Assembly: GCA_951230915.1 (NCBI GenBank) | Contig: OX579639.1 | Location: forward strand, 21,390,001 to 21,454,000 | Origin: Antitrichia curtipendula | Taxonomy: Eukaryota; Streptophyta; Bryopsida; Hypnales; Leucodontaceae | Direction of reading: 5' to 3' | DNA length: 64,000 nt | Part shown: positions 24,916 to 37,020 of the stretch, piece by piece | Layout: each line of letters opens with the position of its first letter | Numbering within the stretch: position 1 is the first letter of the stretch | Notes under the pieces: generated by a model | What the model saw: the letters and a program-made list of their open reading frames with translations, nothing else | Databases searched by the model: none | Told to the model about the DNA's origin: nothing | Position numbers and translations under genes: made by a program

Positions 24916-25164
24916 ACAACCCCTGAGCATCCAAGGGGCCAAAATATGGCCTCTCGGTTTTGAAAGATTTCCTTGTTTGACCATTATAATCTTTTCAATG
25001 GTACGGTCAAAGGACGTGTCCCTTTCCTTGGAGCTCTAGGCCTATGTCCACTACCAATCGGTACGGTTAGTTTATGTGAATCTCTTTTTAAGTGATAGTT
25101 TGATTGGAATGAATTCCAAAGGGTCTAGATTTGAGCAAATTTACGCTGGGTGCTAAGGGATTAA
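24916..25164. mobile_element. Possible short element with CCCCT-type inverted ends
   Basis: The left end, ACCCCTGAGCATCCAAGG, and the complement of the right end, ATCCCTTAGCACCCAGCG, agree at about 13 of 18 positions. TTAA is present only on the right (25161-25164). It may be a decayed member of the TTAA group, about 250 bp long. Confidence 0.35.
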
Positions 25165-26058
25165 TTCTTGCTTCAAAAATTCAATTGCACAAATCCAAAA
25201 TTTTCAAGTCATATGAAATAATTAACACTTGAGCACTTGAGGGTACAAGCTTAACTCTTGAATACTCAACCATCCATTGGCTGAATGATGCCAACATTGT
25301 CAAAAGTGCACTTCATCCAATAACTATTAATTGAGGAAGCACTAATAGAATTGTAGTTTTGTGACACCATTATAGTGAATGGGTAGAGGTCACCATCATA
25401 ATTTTGTTCGGTGCCCTCTTCATTTTGTAATACTGAAATTGGACTCTTGTCAAGAAAAAAATAATTTGTGTGTCATTCTCATTCTTTAGGGTTAAGATAG
25501 TTTCTTATAATTCTATTTTAAGAAGGGAAAAGTGTGTCAAATTAGATGCATGCATGTTTAAGTTTTCTTACATACATTAGACAAACTTAATTTCAATGGT
25601 TTTTTGTTAGCATGTATGCGAGCTATATTTTTATGTGTATCAGTTGGCTTATTTTTTAAGGTCTATACATATACTGTATGCTTTGACAACAATATTATTT
25701 TAAGTATGCATCAATTGTGTACAAAACAGATGGACACAACAGAAGAGAAAAAAAACATTTATAATTTGAAAACATTAAAAAAAAACTTAGTGAAAAAATC
25801 TATAAAATTTCTATTTGGAGTGAAAAAGAAAAGAAAAGAAAAGAAAAGAAATTTTGTACTTGAAAAATTGGTTCAATATGGGAATTCATGGAAAATAGTT
25901 GGTAAAACTAAAAAAAATCCCAAACATAGGCGCGAGCACGGCAAGGTGTGAAGTGGGGATAGCCTTGAGCATATGTTGCTCATGGACATGCATCAAAGGT
26001 GGTGCCTAGTTTGATTCTTTACTCCAGCATGGGATGTCAATATGTCACGCACTATAAT
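25165..26058. other. AT-rich intergenic DNA with an (AAAAG)n run
   Basis: A short AAAAG microsatellite lies at about 25828-25850. The 115-codon open frame at 25604-25951 is Lys-rich because it crosses that run, and it has no domain. Nothing else is seen. Confidence 0.4.
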
Positions 26059-26380
26059 GTTGGAGGTTCATAAAGTGTCCATTTAAGAGTTGGAAATTAA
26101 TTTGAGGAGGTTAGACTTCTTGAAATATTTTCAGTAAATTTTCCTTCAAAGACAAAAGGAACTGGAATCTACCTTAAGCCGTTTCATATTTTTTGGAGCT
26201 TTGCAAAATTTATTATGAATTTTGAAGTTGAAACATAGTGGTCACTACAAGTATCCATCTCCTAAATGTACACTATTGTATATTGATGAGGCAATGAAAA
26301 AGAAAAATGTATTACAATGTACATTTCAAAAGATCCGAGAACATTTTTAGAGCCTGAAAACTTTGTGGACCTCCTACCTG
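26059..26380 (+). mobile_element. TA-bounded miniature element (family C), diverged
   Basis: It matches the 23011 copy in order: 'tggaggttcataaagtg', 'cttgaaatattttcagtaaattttccttc', 'cgtttcatattttttggagctttg', a decayed hairpin around 'tgtacactattgta', and a right end CCTCCTACCT. The left TA end has decayed. Confidence 0.65.
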
Positions 26381-26859
26381 AGTCAGTGGATGTAGATCTT
26401 GTGATTATGAGAATCAATGGCCTTCTTGCAATTGGCCATTTTTTACAACTCATTGTCTGTGTGCCTTATTTTAAGTAAATGTAACAAATATATATTTTGT
26501 TTCCACATGCATAATACGATAATTACGGTGATGAAAAATGTGGCAAATTTTCATTTCTCCTTTTTGGTAATGGGTCCTTAAACTGATACGCTTGAAAAGC
26601 CTAGTGCCCAAATGTTACCTTCATAATCAAGAGCACCCATGTGCTCTTTCTCTTGCATGGTGCTTTCCCCAGTGCTAGAAAAACACTATTCTACTATACC
26701 AAAATGGTTATTCCATATTTAATATGATTGGAAAATTGTCAGCTTAAGAATTAGGATGCCCAATCTAACAACACTACCATTGTACACCATGAATGTTATA
26801 ATGCCACAACTATATTTGGTGTTGAATAGTATGATGGTCACAATATATTAAATCTTTCA

Positions 26860-27300
26860 CAATTCTTGAGGGGGGGATAAATTTTCTTAGAATTTGAATA
26901 TATTTTCTATAATATGTAAGACACCTAGGTACAAGTTTGTGGGAGCATCGGACAGTCTTAGATTTTTTCACAATTTTTTTACTGTTTTAACTCCCAACCC
27001 ATAAATAAATAAAAATTGGCATTGACGTTTCCAATTCCATATGTTAAGATGTCTATTTAAAATATATATTGCAACTTTGGGGATGTTTTGAACAATTTTG
27101 TGAATCAAAAGGTAGGTGTTGTAGAAGATTTAGTACGTTGTGACTAATGTGACAAATGCCCTAGTTATAGTGTACTAAATCTTCTACAACTCTTGAATTG
27201 GAGGATAAATTTTCTTCGAATTTGTACATATTTTCTAGACTATAGAAGACATCTAGATGCAAGTTTATGTGATCACGGGACACTTTTAGATTTTTGTTAA
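26860..27300. repeat. Two diverged direct copies of about 120 bp
   Basis: The block at about 26860-26985 ('cttgag..gggataaattttctt', 'tatattttctataatatgtaagacacctag') recurs at about 27175-27295 with the same order of motifs ('ttggaggataaattttctt', 'catattttctagactatagaagacatctag'). The spacer between holds a perfect 19-bp inverted repeat, listed separately. Origin unknown. Confidence 0.7.
27118..27190. repeat. Perfect 19-bp inverted repeat
   Basis: GTTGTAGAAGATTTAGTAC at 27118-27136 pairs perfectly with its complement at 27172-27190 across a 35-base loop. It could be a small transposon core or a hairpin-RNA source. Confidence 0.9.
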
Positions 27301-27561
27301 ATTTAGATTTAAGAATAGGTTTTCAAAAGAAACCACTTGGAAAAGAAGGCTTTATGAGAAGCTTCCTATCCTTGCAACAACTTGTGAAAGATGCAACTTC
27401 CTACGACTAACTCTCCTTGCTACAGTGCCTCCAAATCACTTGCTAGTTGTTGTTAAAGAAATCTTTTGTTGGCCCTCTTGCTCACGGCCACATGAGATTT
27501 TCTAACCCCTCTTTGCCACCGAATCCGTAACTCTACCACTTTCCCCTGGGAAACCCATAAG

Positions 27562-27955
27562 TAAGTTAGGAGGTTCTTAAATCGATCATTTAAGGTCTAA
27601 TATACCTTTCTAATGTATTTTCTTTGATGGAAATATTTTTAGCTCATTTTTTAGACAAAGAAAAATAGATGAGGAATAGATCACAAGTGATTTCATATTT
27701 TTGAAGCGTTATTGAATTACTTATGAATTTTCAAATGAATTGTGTTGTAGGCAATTATTTATGACCCTAGGTCTTCCATAGAGTGTTCACTTGCAACTTG
27801 TAAAGAGAATTGAGGAAAGCAAGGAGAATGATTGGCTCTTGCAATAAACAATAATTTTGTTCTTGATCCATTCAATGACTATAGAAGTCAATTTAAGGAC
27901 CATCTCATGTCCATTTCACAACTAATTACAAGAGCAATTCTAAGTGCCCAAGCGG
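27562..27955 (-). mobile_element. TA-bounded miniature element, reverse copy of the 60511 element
   Basis: Reading forward, this matches the reverse complement of 60511-60923: a TAAGTTAGGAGGTTCT end, 'agacaaagaaaaatagatgagg', 'tatttatgaccctaggtcttc' and 'gaatgattggctcttgcaat'. The other end is diverged. Non-coding. Confidence 0.7.
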
Positions 27956-28682
27956 ATTTCAAGCTTCCAACCTTAGACTCAAACCAAGAGGGTAGCTAGA
28001 GATGCTCTTAGATCATACCAAATAACCACTTTGGTATATTGAAGCTTGTAGAAAATTCATCTAATATATTAATGGAAAAAAAAATGCTCCACACGAATCC
28101 ATGATATGTATGGGAGGAATTTCAATCATTTATTATAAATTTTCAAAAATAATCTTTAGGTTAAGTTTAGATTTAGCATTTGAGTTAAGGTAGAATTGCC
28201 CAATACCACCATCAACCCAATTTTGCCACCTACAAGACCCTTTCATTTGTGTTAGTGGCCCACTCACTACGACAATCTTAGCATCCCTTTATCATGATGG
28301 CAATGTACTTGGAGAGTGGACAACAAGGGTCTGCCCATGCTTCAACAAGGGTCTATTCACTCTTTAACATTTTTGCTTTGAAAAATAAATATAAATTCAC
28401 TTCTTGTTGGAATGTGTTAATTCTTTTTGCAATTGACTTCTCTCAAACTTTTTAAATCTCTAAAAAATATTGGAGCTTACAAATAGCTTCTCTAAAGTTC
28501 CTCGATAGCAAATTTGTGTGCTAATGGGCAGTTCTACCTCAAATAAGATAACTCAATCTATAATAGCCTGAATGGGAGCTAGCCCATTACATGCAAAATT
28601 ATACTAATGGTGTACATTCCAGTTTAGAAATGTGCACCACTAAATTATGACTGTAATGGATTGGCTTTCATTTTGCCTGTCA
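27956..28682. other. AT-rich intergenic DNA
   Basis: Nothing recognised between two miniature elements. Confidence 0.4.
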
Positions 28683-30783
28683 TAAGGTAGAAGGTTCAAA
28701 AAGCGCTCATCTAAGGGAAGAAAGACCCCTGTGCACAAATGGGTGGACCCAAAGAATTTTTTCATCTTTTTAAAAGAAAGAAAAATGAGGAATACAACAG
28801 TGGAAATTTAAATTTTAAAATTTTGACTTGGAATAAATAAGATATGATTTTTCAAAGCAAAGGTGCCTAGGTCCCTATTAATGCTCATAGGTGCAACTTG
28901 TGATGAATCAAAACATGCCTTTGAATGAAGCTAGTGAGTTTAAGAATGATCCATTGTATGTTTCCATTCAATTCACTCCCATTATAAATCAAAATTTATT
29001 GCAACCCTTGAACGCCCTAGGATTCCTCACATAGTTCAAGTCCAATTCAAAGTACAATAACTTTTCCATCCGATGTCTAAATTCAACAAAACTTGTTGAT
29101 AAAATTGCACTCTCTCTTCTAGTTTGTGTGATAAAGTTTTTAGATCAATCCAAGATAAACTGATTTCTTGGAAGCCAATCGAAGTTCACAGGCTCAATTT
29201 GAGTTCACCAAACTGCATTTGACGGTTGTAACTTTGGGGACTTGTATCTCCTTCATATAATGTTAGTTTTCAATAAAAATTTGTTGAGTTATGTTTCTCT
29301 TGCAGTCTAGTTAGTGTGGTAAATTTTTTATGTCAATCCAAGTTGTTTGAATGTTTGGGAGCAATTCAAAGTTCAAAATCCGGACATTTTTGGATTACAA
29401 TGAACTTTGGTGGTTTGTTTCTTCTTCATACAGTGTCCATTTTCAATCAATTATTTTGGAAAAATTGAGCATACTAGTTTAATTTATCTGGTTAAAATTT
29501 CAGTTCAATCCAAGTAGTTATGAGTGATTGAGAAGCATTTTAGTAGAGGGAGGTTCAACCTCCTTCGGGGTTTTTTTGCTATTTTCTGACATTTCAATGC
29601 CATTTTGCTGACCTCACCAAATTCAAGACTTTATTATGAGCAAAATCACACATAATTGTGAACCATGTCACCTGCTCACCACGCACATGGGATAGCAATT
29701 TCTCACCACATAAAGTCACTTCCATTTCTACATTCATGTGCACTGTTTTGGGCACTTCTATAGGGGCGGTTCTTGACCCCTCACCGCCCAAGGCCTAACC
29801 ATGTCAAAAAATAACCTTATTTTTCAAGTATTATAAGTCTATATGTGAGTAAGGTATGCAAATCTCAACCATACAATCTTGTAGTGTGCATGTTGTAGAT
29901 GGTGTCAATCAAATTTGGGATCATTTGACTGTATAGATTGAAAGATTATAATGTTCTAGTGTTGAAAAAAGATGCTGAAATTTTCCTAAAAACACATTTG
30001 GAGGTGAAATTTGATTTCTAAACTTATTCAAATGAAAAAAAATTTAAACTACATAGTGATTCAAAACCAAAAGACAAACACTTTGGTGGAAAAAAATCAT
30101 TCAATTGACTCATTGCGTTTGCAAAATTGTTTTGAAATGTCAAAAAACAGTGAAAAAAGTAGCAAAAAAACACATCTATGGCTGAACCTATCTCGACTAA
30201 AATGTTTCTCAGTCAATCATAACTTCTTGTATTGAAATGAAATTTTTTACCACGAGAACTAGAGTAGTATGTGCAACTTTTCCAACAAAATTTATTGAAA
30301 ACAACCCCTGACTGAAGAAGTTATAAGCCACCGAAGTTCACTGTAATGCAAAAATATCTAGATTTTGAAATTCAAATTGCTCCCAAGCATTCAAAGAAGC
30401 TTTGATTGACATGAAAATTTTACCACAATAATCATACTTTATGGGGAATAAAACCCAACAAATTTTATTGAAAACTAACATTTGATGAAAAAGATACAAG
30501 CCCTTGAAGTTGTAGCCATCTCAATGCAGTGTGGTGAACTCAAATTGAACCTGCAAACTTCGAATGGCTTTCAAACTCTCATAACATCTTGGATAGATCT
30601 GAAAATTTTACCACAAAAAATAGACTAGTATATGAAGCTTTCTCAACAAGTTTTATTGAATTTGGATATTGGATTCAAAAGTTACAGCACTCTGAAGTTG
30701 ACTGCTAAACTGTGCGAGGGCACTTTTGGTCCCCTTGGGCGGTGAGGGTTAATGCCCAAACTGTTTTCAAGCCTTCTACCTTA
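28683..30783. mobile_element. Large foldback element, 2.1 kb, TA-bounded
   Basis: Termini are TAAGGTAGAAGG and CCTTCTACCTTA. The two halves are diverged inverted repeats of each other. For example, 'gtatctccttcatataatgttagttttcaataaaaa' near 29250 is mirrored by 'ttttattgaaaactaacatttgatgaaaaagatac' near 30455. A G+C-richer motif, 'cctcaccgcccaagg', occurs near 29778, with its complement near 30735. Open frames here (29594-29791, 30011-30235) are short and featureless. It is non-autonomous, and the 61233 element shares its ends. Confidence 0.7.
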
Positions 30784-32140
30784 GGCTGAGTTACCTTACC
30801 TTGGGTGATGCAGGTCGGTTCCAGACTACAGTGCTGCTGGAGTGCCCGCGGCAGTTTGGAGGGACGCCAAGCGGTAAGCAGCGTCTCCCCAACTTAGCCG
30901 TCGGCTGCTAGAGCTAGTGCGAGCTTTACCCCCATGAAATAACGTATTGCAAGCTGCGTTTGGGTCTGTACTATCGCTGCGGCCCAATGAGTGCACTTTG
31001 CAAATATATATACGGAGTGTAATATAATGCGCTGAACAGGAACCAGTGAACGACTACCGTTGCAACTAATTTAATATAGAATGAACATGCCAGGGTTGCC
31101 AGCTAAAGCATCACTGACCCGTATCTCAGCTAATAACACCCGAGACAGGCAATCCGGCGATCAATTTTACTAAAAAAAAATTCCCATTTCAAACTCACTT
31201 CGGAGCCAGATTCTGATCACTGGGATTGTCATCCAGGAAACATCTGACGAAGCCCGCCCGGTGCAAAGAGATTGACGCACTGCGTCGCTAATCTTAGCTC
31301 TTGAACATTCCATTGCCCTTTGATGGTAGGTTCGGAATGCCCACCAGGTACTCCTCGCGTCTTTATTCTGCCGCTAGGCTGGGTTGTACCGGCCATGGAT
31401 TCATCACACTAGGCAAGAGCACCTATAATTATCACTCGTTACAATTGCTATACTAACACATGAAGTGTTTGGGAAGTATCTTATTCAAAGGAGATTCCAA
31501 ACGCACTTTAGCATGCATTATTTGGATACCGAATGAATACGTTGCAGATTTTTAACTATTAACAACATTAGGCTCTTATTCATACTTTCATAGACTCTCG
31601 TGTTTTGATTATAATACATATCATGTGTAATTGATATTTGTTTATTGCGACTCTTTTGGGTTCAAATTATGTAGGTGTAACATTTTGGGCGGTGTTGATT
31701 ATGGGTGTACATACCTTTTGTATAATTGCATGTTAAAAATGTAGGAAAGATCTTATATGTTGTATTTAGACTATTTGAACACTGAGTTGGATTCATCGAA
31801 CCAAGATCATCACCATGTTGTTGTTTTTCATTTATTATAGGCAATGCACAAAGGTGATCTTCATTGTAGAAAGGAATCTATACACATCCATGGAAATGGA
31901 TGAAAACAAAATTATATGGATTAAGTTTTATGTATTCATCCAAAAGAGTATACATTCATCCAAAATAGAGTGATCCCATCCTAAGATTTGGTAGTGTTTT
32001 GCGATTTAATTGACTATGAAAGTAAGAATATCTTACCAAAATATTCCTTGAAAAAAAAGCATTGCTTTTTAGGGAAAAATTGCTCAAGAAAATCCCGTGA
32101 TCATCACATGACCAACTTAACACACACACACACATACTTA
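30784..32140. other. Unassigned tract, first part GC-balanced
   Basis: 30790-31450 is clearly richer in G+C than its surroundings, with sharp borders, but no frame stays open and no RNA gene is recognised. 31450-32140 returns to AT-rich DNA. This could be an old retrotransposon or gene remnant; I cannot identify it. Confidence 0.35.
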
Positions 32141-32143
32141 AAA

Positions 32144-32290
32144 TGAAAAAACAATATGATTTTATTTATTTATTTATGACATGGCAATCTCTGTGCCACA
32201 TCAGGCAGCTGCTGCGATGCAATTCCGAGAGCTGGGAACCATGGGGAACTCACAGCCCTCCCCAGAGGGTTGAAAATCATCTAATGCTTG
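32144..32290 (-). mobile_element. Fragment of TA-bounded miniature element (family D)
   Basis: Read on the minus strand it starts TTAGATGATTTTCAACC and matches the 60921 and 36734 copies ('gagttcccca.ggttcccag', 'cagctgcctga'). The distal half is missing or replaced by TTTA repeats. Confidence 0.65.
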
Positions 32291-33207
32291 TAAGATTTGG
32301 TTGAGATTTGGCTTCAATTGCCAGTTTGGCGTTTAGGACAGGTGATACCATCATTAGGAACGGGCAAGAGTCTGGCTTCTTGCCAATTTTCTTAGGTTGA
32401 ACCGGGAAGCAAGCTCGCTAAGTACTTGTTGCCAGTCCCTGAATTTTGCCAAGATTATCCGGAATTCTCTTTGGGTTCTTCTGCCCAAGCTCTCCCCTAT
32501 TGGAAATCTGACAACGATAACAAAACAAAGATCAGGATTCTCCGCTTTCGAGGCTCAGTGATCGAAGAATTCTCCGAGCTCCGAAAGCTAAACTACTGTG
32601 GGTGGAACTGAACTGAATTTGACGTACGAGGCTGGAAGGCGTCGTGGTTACGTTGTGCCCGTTTAACAGTGGGGTTCTCACCTCGCTTGCCTACCGCCCC
32701 GCGCCGCTAGCCCGTGCACCAGTGCAGTGGCGATCGATGCTCTCACGACGAATATATATGACGAGTTCAGTCCCTGAGTGGGGCTTGCCGCATGCTTCAA
32801 ATTGCTCTCCGCCACTGTGATCGAGTACGTACTGCTGATTGTGGGCGCCTGCGATGAGAGAATCGGGAAGGTCCAGTACAGTGAAAGCTAATGCAAAGTG
32901 AGTGTGACTGTTTCACTGTTTCGCTAACTATGATGGAATCATTTATCACTCAATCACAACTTTGTTGGCAGCAGGTCTACAGTAAAGATCAAGCTGGGGC
33001 TCCCTTGCAGAAGGGTAAAGGCGCCCTGGGTTCCGCGTAAGGCTGAAGAGTTGACTATAATAGACACACGTATTAGAATTTAGAACTCCTTTCATTGGAA
33101 GTCAGCCCACCTGGGCATTCTGTACGTTCTTCCTAAAGTAGCAAGCACTTGATGAATGAAACTGTTCGCAGTGCAAGTGAAGTGCTCTTAAAAGGCCGGG
33201 GGACCCG
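32291..33207. other. Unassigned GC-balanced tract
   Basis: Composition is gene-like, but no known domain is found in any frame. The 61-codon open frame at 32426-32611 is unrecognised. 'cgaatatatatgacg' near 32748 could be a TATA-type promoter of an unknown transcript. Confidence 0.3.
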
Positions 33208-33340
33208 GGGTGAACTGACCCCCTCCCTAGTCCCCCTGGGAAAACCCTGAATTTTTTAATTTTCCATGCATGATAAAATTTGCAAATTCTGAATTCATAT
33301 TTGCAATCAGAGGCTCCAAATTAGCTGAGAGAGGTATACA
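33208..33340 (+). mobile_element. Fragment of miniature element (family E)
   Basis: It starts with GGGGTGAACTGACCCCCTCC and continues 'gaaaaccctgaatttttt', 'ttctgaattcatatttgcaatcagagg', matching the left half of the complete copy at 44643. The right end is absent. Confidence 0.75.
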
Positions 33341-33371
33341 AGATAACAAAATTTTCTCTTAAAGCAACCAT

Positions 33372-34331
33372 TTAACCCCTAAAGCCCCAAAGTTCATGTA
33401 AGGACTCTTGGAACTTTCAGGTAGGCTTGTGTAATCTCAATTTTTGACATGATTTTTGGAAGCTTTTTTTGAAGATAGGAAATCAAATTAGCTTTCCAGG
33501 AATATAAATTTTATTTCAATTGGTGCCTGGGAGAAAAAGTTATGCCATCCAGAGTCCAAAAAGCAGCTTGAGGGACTTATACAAAAAAATAAAAATAAAT
33601 TATTTTATTTTTATTTTTAATTTTTTTTCTCAAAGATTATAATTTTTCTCTACGTTATCTAAAGCGTTGATTCATTCTATTTGGACTAGTGATGAGAAAG
33701 TTATGGACAATCTTGTTTTTTAGGCAATGTTAGCATCTTCTAGAAAAATAACTTATAGAATTCATTTTTGAATGCAATTTTTACAGTTTTTAGACAAGGT
33801 TTAACTAACCCGGAATAACTTGTAAAAACACAGGTTTAGTTTTCTAATATAGATTGCTAGAACAATCTCACCATTGAGATTATTGTATTTCAAATCCATC
33901 TTAGAGCTATTAAAGGTTTAATTTTCTCTTCAATCTTGAATCTACTTCTACTTAGCAATTTTTTAATGAGTGAAAATTAATTTTTTTTTGGTTGAATTTT
34001 TTTTCAAGTGTCTCAACTAAATCCTTTAACATAAAAAATTAGAAAATCAAAATCAATAGTACAAAAAATTTAAGTTAATAAGATTTAAAGCCAAAAAATC
34101 TAGTCAAAAAAGGTATAACCCCCCTTGTCTTTATTTACTTTAAATGCAAATATCTTGCAATCTACACGGTCAAGGTTTTTGAAATTTCTTCCACTCATTC
34201 TTATACTAGTCTAGTTCAAGATCCTATGGTTAGATGTGCAAAAAAAAATTTAAGCTTTTGAGTCCTTGCAATAGAAATGGCAGTTTTTAGTGGTTTTTGA
34301 TGGAAAAAGGCCTTGGGACTTCAAGGATCAA
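33372..34331 (+). mobile_element. TTAA-bounded miniature element (family A)
   Basis: TTAACCCCTAAAGCCC at the left. The family A interior follows in order ('ttgattcattctatttggactagtgatgag', 'aatctcaccattgagattattg', 'gatggaaaaaggccttgggactt'). The right TTAA end has decayed and abuts the next repeat. Confidence 0.75.
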
Positions 34332-34592
34332 GAGTTGATTGCCTTTAGGGGGAAGCTAGACTCCTTGAAACAATTTCAGTAAACTTTTGTAGGAAGAAAA
34401 ATGGAATTGGCATGGAATCCAAGTCGTTTATATATTTTAGATCTTTTGAGGAATTAGTTACAAATTTTTCAAGTTGAAATGCAGTGGTCACTAAAAGCAA
34501 GCACCTCGTGAAGGGTACATTGTTGGTACATTGAAGACATCAAAATGTACCTCTATGTCATGATGGCTTTTAGAGCATGGTTACTTTTAGAA
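34332..34592 (+). mobile_element. TA-bounded miniature element (family C), ends decayed
   Basis: It shares 'gagttgattgc', 'ggaattggcat', 'atccaagtcgtt' and the 'gtacattgttggtacattgaag' palindrome with the 2743 and 34686 copies. It lies directly against the preceding family A copy. Confidence 0.65.
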
Positions 34593-34685
34593 CAAAGATG
34601 GAAGTAGCTCCTGTGAAGGTCTCAAATTATCTTGCAATATTTAAATCTTTCCCTGAGATTGTAGCTTTAAAAGACCTCCTTCATA

Positions 34686-34992
34686 TAAGGTAGGAGGTTA
34701 TTAAAGCAACCGTTTAAGAGCTAATTGCATTTTTAGGGAAGCTAAACTCCTTGAAACAATTTTCAATAAATTTTACTAGGAAGAAAAACGGAATTGGCAT
34801 CTAATCCAAGTCATTTCATATTTTTTGGACCTTTGCGGAATTATTTACAAATTTTTGAAGTTGAAACGCAATGGTTTCTAAAAGCGACCCCCTCCTGAAA
34901 TGTACAACGTTGATACATTGAAGAAAGTAAAATGTACCTCTGTATTAGAGGTCGCTTTTAGAGCTAGGTCGCTTTTATAGACACCTACCTTA
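34686..34992 (+). mobile_element. TA-bounded miniature element (family C), well preserved
   Basis: The ends are TAAGGTAGGAGGTTATTAAA and CACCTACCTTA, 307 bp apart. The interior is nearly the same as the 2743 copy. TA at both borders is consistent with insertion into a TA (or TTA/TAA) target. Confidence 0.8.
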
Positions 34993-36286
34993 AGTAGAGG
35001 TACAGAAAAAGAAGGTTAAACTCTTATCTGAAAGCCTTGCATGAAAGAAGCATCTGTTGAGAGTGGCTCACCTCTCTTTGTTGAAGCATTGAGATACAAG
35101 GGAATTTGAATTTCCCTCTCAATACTCTAAATATCTCATCATATTTATATCTATTGGTCTTCCAATATACATTTATACCAAGAAAGGTATACAAAATATG
35201 GATTTTGGTTACGAGAAGGCACGTGGAAAATAAATATTTTATGTACCATAGTGATAGCTTTTGAGGCTTTTTTCTAGGCTTGACATTAGAGGTGATAAAC
35301 ATTGCATTCTCAATTTCATAGGATTCTACTTGGAGTATTTGTATTATGTCTTTGGATAATTTGAATCGGCAAGAGGAGTAACTTTTATTGATATTGTTTG
35401 TGAAGTGCTTCATATTGACAAAAGTCTTTTTTATATTAAAATAATCAAAATCAAAATACAATGATTTTGGATTGTTTCAGTAAATATATAAGTTTTAATA
35501 GTGAGATTATTAATCATCCAACTATAGTTGTTTTTTTACTTCAATCTTTCTACTAATAGCATTAAAAAGGATAAAATTAGACCAAATTTTACCATTCAAG
35601 CTTTCTCAATTGTTCAAATATCTTCTAATTATTGTTTTACATTTTAATTAGTATAAAAAAACTCCTCTAAATCCATTCTTTGTACATTGTTCAATATGGA
35701 TCCAATGATATGTGATACCATATATAATCACAAAATGGTCTATTATGTGATTAAACAATAGAAGTATTGCAATTTTTAGAGGTTGAATTTAAGATTCATA
35801 AAATTCACACTTTACATGATTTAAAATTTGTCCAAAATTAAATTAAAACTCACTAAATAAATTATATGTCCTCAAATCATTGAACCCCCTATAGCATTTA
35901 CTTCTTCTAATAAATCAAAATTTTTATGTCTTTGTGCATACAAATTATTTATCTACGGAAACAAAATGACTATAATTTTCTATTTAAACATAAAATTAGA
36001 AAACTTTCTAATATCAATTTTATACCTTGATATAAATTGGAGTACACATACAATATATTTATATTTTTTATATCTATATTTATAGTTTTCATAAACCAAT
36101 TTGAATTTTAGTAGTAGAAAAAAATTATGCCAAGCCCAAAATAATAGAAGAAAATTTGATTAAATAATAAAAAAAACTATCCAAATATTTTACAAATAAA
36201 AATACCTTGTTGTCATCATAATAAAGATCTAAGAGACCACTAGCTTTGCTACATGCCTTCAAAAAGTGTTTGAAATTGAATTCTTT
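34993..36286. other. AT-rich intergenic DNA
   Basis: A 145-codon minus-strand open frame at 35024-35461 is the longest in this stretch. It has no domain I can name and AT-biased composition. I see nothing else. Confidence 0.35.
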
Positions 36287-36722
36287 TTAACCCCTAAAGT
36301 TCCATGACTATGCTTTCACCAAAAACGCTCAAGAACTGCCCTTTTTAGTACAAGTACCAAAAAAAATTTAAAGAACTTTATTTGATACATGTAATCGTAG
36401 GATCTTGTAGTATGCTGACTTGAGACCATATGGTAAAAATTTCAGAACTTTCCATCGTGTGGATTGCAAGATATAAGCATTCAAAATCACTGAAATTATT
36501 TTCTTGAACCTATTGTTAAGAATTCAGTTATGAAATTTAGTATTGGACTATAACTTTTGACTCATATTTCCAAATGTCATGAAATTTAGTGCATATGAAA
36601 GATATTCCTTGCGCACAACTTTTATTAAAATTTCAGCCAAAAATATGAAAATCTCCAGTTATAGGTACCTGCCCAAAATTTATATACTGCCAAAAAACGC
36701 ATGTTGCTCCTTTAGGGGTTAA
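36287..36722 (-). mobile_element. TTAA-bounded miniature element with perfect 13-bp ends
   Basis: TTAACCCCTAAAG at 36287 and CTTTAGGGGTTAA ending at 36722 are exact inverted repeats. It is 436 bp long. Its complement matches the 5507 element from the first base. It has no coding frame of note. Confidence 0.85.
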
Positions 36723-36733
36723 TATTTGAACCA

Positions 36734-37020
36734 TTACATGTTTTTCAGTCCCTGTAGAGAGTTGCAAGTTCCCCAGGGTTCCCAGACTTTGGAACTGCCT
36801 AGAACTGCGCCGCATTAACTGCATGATGTGACAGAGGAATTGCCATGTCATATATATATATATAAAATAAAGTTTATTCGTCTTTGGTTTTTTAATGTTT
36901 TCTTTCTTTTTTTCTTTTTCAAAAAAAGAAATTATGACAGCGGATGTTCTTTTACTACCGGGGGAATAACATTCGGAACAAGCCCAAAATGGCCCTCCAG
37001 ACCCCCAAAAAACATCTAAT
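36734..37020 (+). mobile_element. TA-bounded miniature element (family D)
   Basis: It matches 60921-61235 along its length ('tttttcag.ccctgt.gag', 'gttccc.agggttcccagact', 'acattcggaacaagcccaaaatggccctccagac') and ends in AACATCTAA. An internal (TA)n and T-rich run differs in length between copies. Confidence 0.75.

Noticed and set aside
35024..35461. 145-codon minus-strand frame as a gene or retrotransposon fragment
   Set aside because: No reverse transcriptase, integrase or other motif can be seen; AT-biased codons; no supporting neighbours.
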